From: DATKYQ01 sp964640665
GTDB taxonomy: Bacteria > Myxococcota > B64-G9
NCBI GenBank assembly: GCA_964640665.1
Contig: CAZXHT010000019.1
Location: 1-64,000, forward strand
Reading direction: 5' to 3'
DNA: 64,000 nt
Positions within the stretch are counted from its first letter, which is position 1; the number at the start of each line of letters is the position of its first letter. The notes below the pieces were generated by a model. That model was not told the DNA's origin and did no database searches. It saw nothing but the letters and a program-made list of their open reading frames with translations. Below are positions 60,371 through 64,000 of this stretch, piece by piece. Both the position numbers and the translations under genes were made by a program.

Positions 60371-60910
60371 TTATTTTAATCCAAGCAACAACTGAGACAA
60401 GTGCTCATTCGCTTTTTCCATTTCTTGTGCTGCCTGCAAAATGTCACTATAAACAGGGTCTTCGTTTGCACCTTCTGTATTCCCAGCCCATTTCCTGAAT
60501 TTCTTGCTATTCAGTTTGTTATGCTCAATCCACGATGATAAAACCACTTTTAGTCTGCCCTTCTCATCTGTTGGGAAACTCTTGATGACACTGCTAACTT
60601 TGTCCCGAATCATTTGCTCAGGCACTGCACCGAGCAATTCGTCGACTTTCTGACCGTCAACGAAGAACATCTGCATGGGTATGCTCATAATCTGGTATTC
60701 CATTGCTGTTTGGGGGTTTTCATCCACGTTAATCTTGCAAAACTTGAAGTTACCTTCATATTCCTGCTCTTGTGACAATTTGTCATATATGGGTGAAACA
60801 CGTACACAGGGACCACACCACGGTGCCCAAAAGTCAACTTCAGTCGGAACGTCTGATTCTAAAACTTCTTTCTTAAAATCCTGATCTGTAACTTCCAACA
60901 CATTGCTCAT
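60371..60910 (-). CDS. Thioredoxin with C-terminal extension
   Basis: 179 residues. The thioredoxin fold fills 1-105 with D26-F-W-A-P-W-C32-G-P-C35 and the cis-Pro region SIPMQMFF. A helical 70-residue extension follows, unlike the 105-110 residues of TrxA. It reduces disulfides in the cytoplasm (no signal peptide). The gene is clearly AT-richer than the surroundings, suggesting transfer. ATG 60910 has AAAGGAG at 5 bases. The first 60 bases of intergenic DNA to the right are also AT-rich. Confidence 0.9.
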   Translation of the reverse strand: MSNVLEVTDQDFKKEVLESDVPTEVDFWAPWCGPCVRVSPIYDKLSQEQEYEGNFKFCKINVDENPQTAMEYQIMSIPMQMFFVDGQKVDELLGAVPEQMIRDKVSSVIKSFPTDEKGRLKVVLSSWIEHNKLNSKKFRKWAGNTEGANEDPVYSDILQAAQEMEKANEHLSQLLLGLK

Positions 60911-61008
60911 AACGACTCCTTTTGCGAGTATTAGATCATTCCAATATCCAATAAGTAGTCATCGTTTTTTCTTCTGTCAAGTAGCAGATCTGGAAATACG
61001 AACCCATC

Positions 61009-61593
61009 TCATACCTCCTTCAATTTGTCTCTCAGCATGATTTTGCAGTAGTAGCACAACTGCATCTTCTTGGCGTCGATGCGCATCATGTCGAGCGAGG
61101 CGGTCATCACGCAGGTGGGATCGTCACAGTGGGTGAGTTCGAATGTATGGCCGAGTTCGTGGATCCCTTCCTTGAGAACACGACTTGTGAAAACAGAGCG
61201 ATCACGGGGGCGGTCATCACGGCTTGTCGCGATGCCCAACCGGTACGTCGATACCAGTGCGGCCCTCCCCGGGAACATCGCTTCGCCGAACACGTAGCGC
61301 ATGACAGGTGTAAAGATGTCAACGGCAGTCACTCCCAGCAACCTGAAGGAATTCCGACCGGAGGCAGCCAGGTGCTCGAGTATCCGGGTGGCATGATACT
61401 GCCCCCTGTGTGGGTCCAAGGCCCCGGCCGGTAACCGCTCGACGGTGCCGACCCGGCACTGGAACGGGAATACTCGTGTGATCTCCGAGGCCAAGGCGGA
61501 CAGGAGATCCTTATCCGCGATTTCCAAGGGAACGATCTCCACCACCCGGCGGTTCACATTCGGAAAATCCTGGATTCGCTGGCTCCCGCTCAT
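61009..61593 (-). CDS. Archaemetzincin-like zinc protease (M54)
   Basis: 194 residues. The zinc motif H145-E-L-G-H-T-F-E-L-T-H155-C156 is followed by C161-V-M163 and C180-Y-Y-C183, the archaemetzincin pattern HExxHxxGxxHC-x4-CxM-x17-CxxC. The Gly of the third-ligand turn is replaced by Glu (E152), and the M-to-C spacing is 16. Most archaemetzincins are archaeal or eukaryotic, with a minority in bacteria. ATG 61593 overlaps the stop of the NtrC-type regulator by 3 bases (ATGA), so translation is coupled. Substrate unknown. Confidence 0.85.
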   Translation of the reverse strand: MSGSQRIQDFPNVNRRVVEIVPLEIADKDLLSALASEITRVFPFQCRVGTVERLPAGALDPHRGQYHATRILEHLAASGRNSFRLLGVTAVDIFTPVMRYVFGEAMFPGRAALVSTYRLGIATSRDDRPRDRSVFTSRVLKEGIHELGHTFELTHCDDPTCVMTASLDMMRIDAKKMQLCYYCKIMLRDKLKEV

Positions 61594-62936
61594 TGCTCTC
61601 GTGAGAGCCCGTGTTTCTCGATTTTGGCGTACAACGTCCCCCTGTCGATTTTCAGCGCCTGGGCTGTCTGGCTGATGTTCCACTTGTAATGCTCGAGCAT
61701 TCTGGCTATGTGGTAACTCTCACAGGCATCGAGAGACTCATCGACCGGCACTTCGCCGGGTTGCTGCAGCGCGATAGGAAGATCCTCCGGCATGATCCGT
61801 TTCTGCTTGCCCACTACCAGCGCGCGCTCGATGGCGTTCTCCAACTCGCGGACGTTGCCGGGCCAGTCGTGGTTGACCAGAACCTGCATGGCCGGTGGAG
61901 AGATCGAGTTGATCTTCTTGTTCATACGCACGCGCAGTTTCTCAATGAACTGATCGACCAGAGCCGGGATGTCCTCGGTGCGTTCCCGCAGCGGAGGTAT
62001 GTGCATCTGGATGACGTTCAGTCGGTAGTAGAGGTCCTGCCGGAAGGTTCCCGCCTCGATGGCCTTCTCCAGGTCACGGTTGGTGGCCGCCAGAACCCGG
62101 AAATCCGCCTCCACGTCCTTGACCCCCCCAACCCGCCGGAACGTCCGTTCCTGGAGTACCCTGAGCAGATCAATCTGCATCTTCGGACTCGCGTCGCCAA
62201 TCTCATCCAGGAAGAGGGTTCCTGAGCAGGCGACCTCCAGCAGTCCCCTCTTGGGGCTGTCGGCCCCGGTAAAAGCTCCCTTCTCGTACCCGAACAGCTC
62301 GCTCTCCAGCAGGGATTCCGTGAAAGCACCGAAGTTGACGCCGACGAACAGCCCGTTCGCCCGGGAACTCTTTTCGTGGATGGTACGCGCCAGCACTTCC
62401 TTGCCGGTTCCGCTTTCACCGGATATCAGCACCACCGAATCGGTGGCGGATACGTCCTCGACGAGTTCGAATAATTTCAACATGGCCGGTGACCGGCCGA
62501 TCATCGGCCCGTAGCTTCCGCATGCCTTGACCTGGCGTTTGAGAAGCTCGTGCTCGCGCCGCATGATCTGGTTCTTGAGGATTCGCTCGACGAGCATACC
62601 GATTTCCAACGGATCGAACGGTTTGATCACGTAGTCGACGGCACCGAGCTTCATGGCCTGGACCGCAGAATTGATTGAACCGTAGGCGGTCATCATGACG
62701 ACGGGTGTATCGGGATCGTCTTCCTTGATCCGCTCCAACATCTCAAGGCCGCTCATTCCCGGCATCTTGATGTCCACTATCATCAGGTCAAAAGACTGCG
62801 TCTTCAGACTATCCAGCGCCGACTCTGCGCAATCGGCTGCTTCAACCTGGTGTCCATCGCGCCTGAGTAGATCTCCAAGCGAGATGCGGATGGAAAGCTC
62901 GTCGTCCACGACAAGTATCCTGGTTTTTTTGCGCAT
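61590..62936 (-). CDS. NtrC-family sigma-54 response regulator
   Basis: 448 residues. The receiver has D11-D12, phospho-acceptor D55 (LMIVDIKMPG) and K in YVIKPFD. The AAA+ domain has Walker A GESGTGKEVLA, the sigma-54 contact loop GAFTGA, Walker B TLFLDEIGD and the R-finger region, and a Fis-type HTH ends the protein (NISQTAQALKIDRGTLYAKI). It activates sigma-54 promoters after phosphorylation. The histidine kinase gene ends 47 bp upstream on the same strand, a normal two-component pair. The archaemetzincin overlaps its stop. Targets unknown. Confidence 0.95.
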   Translation of the reverse strand: MRKKTRILVVDDELSIRISLGDLLRRDGHQVEAADCAESALDSLKTQSFDLMIVDIKMPGMSGLEMLERIKEDDPDTPVVMMTAYGSINSAVQAMKLGAVDYVIKPFDPLEIGMLVERILKNQIMRREHELLKRQVKACGSYGPMIGRSPAMLKLFELVEDVSATDSVVLISGESGTGKEVLARTIHEKSSRANGLFVGVNFGAFTESLLESELFGYEKGAFTGADSPKRGLLEVACSGTLFLDEIGDASPKMQIDLLRVLQERTFRRVGGVKDVEADFRVLAATNRDLEKAIEAGTFRQDLYYRLNVIQMHIPPLRERTEDIPALVDQFIEKLRVRMNKKINSISPPAMQVLVNHDWPGNVRELENAIERALVVGKQKRIMPEDLPIALQQPGEVPVDESLDACESYHIARMLEHYKWNISQTAQALKIDRGTLYAKIEKHGLSREQ

Positions 62937-62983
62937 TGTTCAGACCTCTTCCATGCGTTGCCCGGGTTTCGTTAGTGCGGCGA

Positions 62984-64000
62984 TCACCCGGATGCCACAG
63001 GCAGGGCAATTGTAAAGATTGTACCTTGACCCTCTTTACTCTGCACCTCCATTGTTCCTCCATGCTGACGGATGATACCGTAGCTGACACTCAAGCCCAA
63101 ACCGGTTCCCTTTCCGACAGGTTTGGTGGTAAAGAACGGGTCGAATATCATTTCCAGGTGCTCTTTTTCAATACCACAGCCGGTATCCTCGATCGAGACC
63201 AACACTTTTTCGTGTTTCTCCAATGTCGAGATCGACAGCCTGCCCCCCTGGGGCATGGCCTCGCATGAGTTGAGATAGAGGTTGACCAGCACCTGCTGGA
63301 GCAGGTTGGCGTCTCCATGCACCTGGGGTAAACCAGCGGCTAGGTTTTCCTCGATGGCGATGCTATTGAACTCTTTCTGGTTACGCAGGAGTTTCAATGT
63401 CTGCCGGATCACCTCGTTGATGTCCAGGGGTTTCATTTTCGAGGAAGACTCGCGGGCGAAGTTTAAAAGACCCATGACGATCTCACGCATCCGGGAGGTT
63501 TCACTGTACATGATGTCCAGGTACCCGCGCCCCTCCTTGCTCAGACCCTCCTCGCTTTTTAACAGGTGTTCAAGGGTCAGCACGCCTGTCAATGGATTGT
63601 TAATCTCGTGGGCGATGCCTGCCGCCATCCGGCCGATCGCCGCCATTTTTTCGCTTTGCCCGATTTGCCGGCGGGTTGTTTGCGCCAAGGCCTCCTCTCT
63701 CTGGGAAACTGCTTCGGCCATCTGGTTGATCGCCCGGCAGAGCAAACCCATCTCACCGGGAGGTTGCATGTCTACGCGGGCCGACAGATCGCCCGCCACC
63801 ACTTTGTTGGACATCTTGATGATACGCTCGATCGGGCGCAGCACTGTTTTGGTTACGAGCGCCAGAAGTATCAGGCTGGCCACGGTTGTGAAGGCAACGA
63901 CGCCTAGGAAAATCCACACCGCGAGTTTCCGGGTTTGTTGGAACGGCGTCTCCAGCATTCCAACTCCGATGCTTCCGATAACCATGCCCGCAGGGTTTCG
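62984..64000 (-). CDS. Sensor histidine kinase, N-terminus outside the window
   Basis: The frame is open to the window edge, so the 338 residues seen are the C-terminal part. A membrane helix (about 25-50 of the visible part) is followed by a HAMP domain (VLRPIERIIKMSNKV), the HisKA box GIAHEINNPLTGVL and HATPase_c (N box NLYLNSCEAM, then DTGCGIE and GTGLGLSVSYGII). The short stretch before the helix (VIGSIGVGM) ends like a Cache-type sensor. It phosphorylates the NtrC-type regulator next to it. The signal is unknown. Confidence 0.93.
   Translation of the reverse strand, partial: RNPAGMVIGSIGVGMLETPFQQTRKLAVWIFLGVVAFTTVASLILLALVTKTVLRPIERIIKMSNKVVAGDLSARVDMQPPGEMGLLCRAINQMAEAVSQREEALAQTTRRQIGQSEKMAAIGRMAAGIAHEINNPLTGVLTLEHLLKSEEGLSKEGRGYLDIMYSETSRMREIVMGLLNFARESSSKMKPLDINEVIRQTLKLLRNQKEFNSIAIEENLAAGLPQVHGDANLLQQVLVNLYLNSCEAMPQGGRLSISTLEKHEKVLVSIEDTGCGIEKEHLEMIFDPFFTTKPVGKGTGLGLSVSYGIIRQHGGTMEVQSKEGQGTIFTIALPVASG

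Overview
The window is GC-rich, densely packed bacterial DNA. The gene families point to the old Deltaproteobacteria, most likely Myxococcota or a related uncultured lineage: repeated PilZ-type proteins, FHA proteins, PEGA repeats, a C-terminal signal resembling MYXO-CTERM, acidic low-complexity stretches after lipoprotein cysteines, and a selenocysteine tRNA. No 16S rRNA or other strong phylogenetic marker was read, so the placement is an inference.

Layout. 1-354: a truncated REP-associated transposase with two 57-bp direct repeats. 0.3-9 kb: a GT-C glycosyltransferase, a carbamoyltransferase, a membrane-thioredoxin fusion, a TPR/degenerate-M23 pair, a triple-PilZ protein and a UPF0158-isochorismatase fusion. 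9-18 kb: elongation factor G behind a good promoter, then envelope and unknown proteins. 18-27 kb: MlaE permease, a second GT-C enzyme, a cluster of PilZ and FHA regulators, a FabH-like enzyme and a HAD hydrolase. 27-31 kb: gpsA, a Ycf46-like AAA ATPase and a PilB/GspE ATPase. 31.4-34.3 kb: a DUF1573 protein with an in-frame TGA, then a DUF47/Pit phosphate pair. 36.2-39.9 kb: selC (tRNA-Sec), then PlsB-like acyltransferase, a second gpsA and an App1-like phosphatase, which look like a phospholipid operon. 40-43.6 kb: gph, GT2, a Fis-like protein, thiD and a REC/degenerate-GGDEF protein. 43.7-50.4 kb: a ten-gene core operon read leftward, ispE-spoVG-prs-rplY-pth-orf-rpsF-rpsR-rplI-dnaB, closed by a clear terminator. 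50.5-64 kb: accessory DNA with an AT-rich methyltransferase, lipoproteins, a lipase and FadL pair, a PEGA protein, a 1.0-kb RAYT element that interrupts a lipoprotein gene, an AT-rich thioredoxin, and an archaemetzincin overlapping an NtrC-type regulator with its histidine kinase.

Most notable result. The DUF1573 gene at 31417-32727 carries TGA exactly where the family has the first cysteine of its Cys-Gly-Cys-Thr motif. The frame stays open and family-like on both sides, a small hairpin follows at a distance suited to a bacterial SECIS, and tRNA-Sec (anticodon TCA) lies 3.4 kb downstream of the gene. I read it as a selenoprotein with a Sec-Gly-Cys-Thr motif, a form of this family I do not know to have been described.
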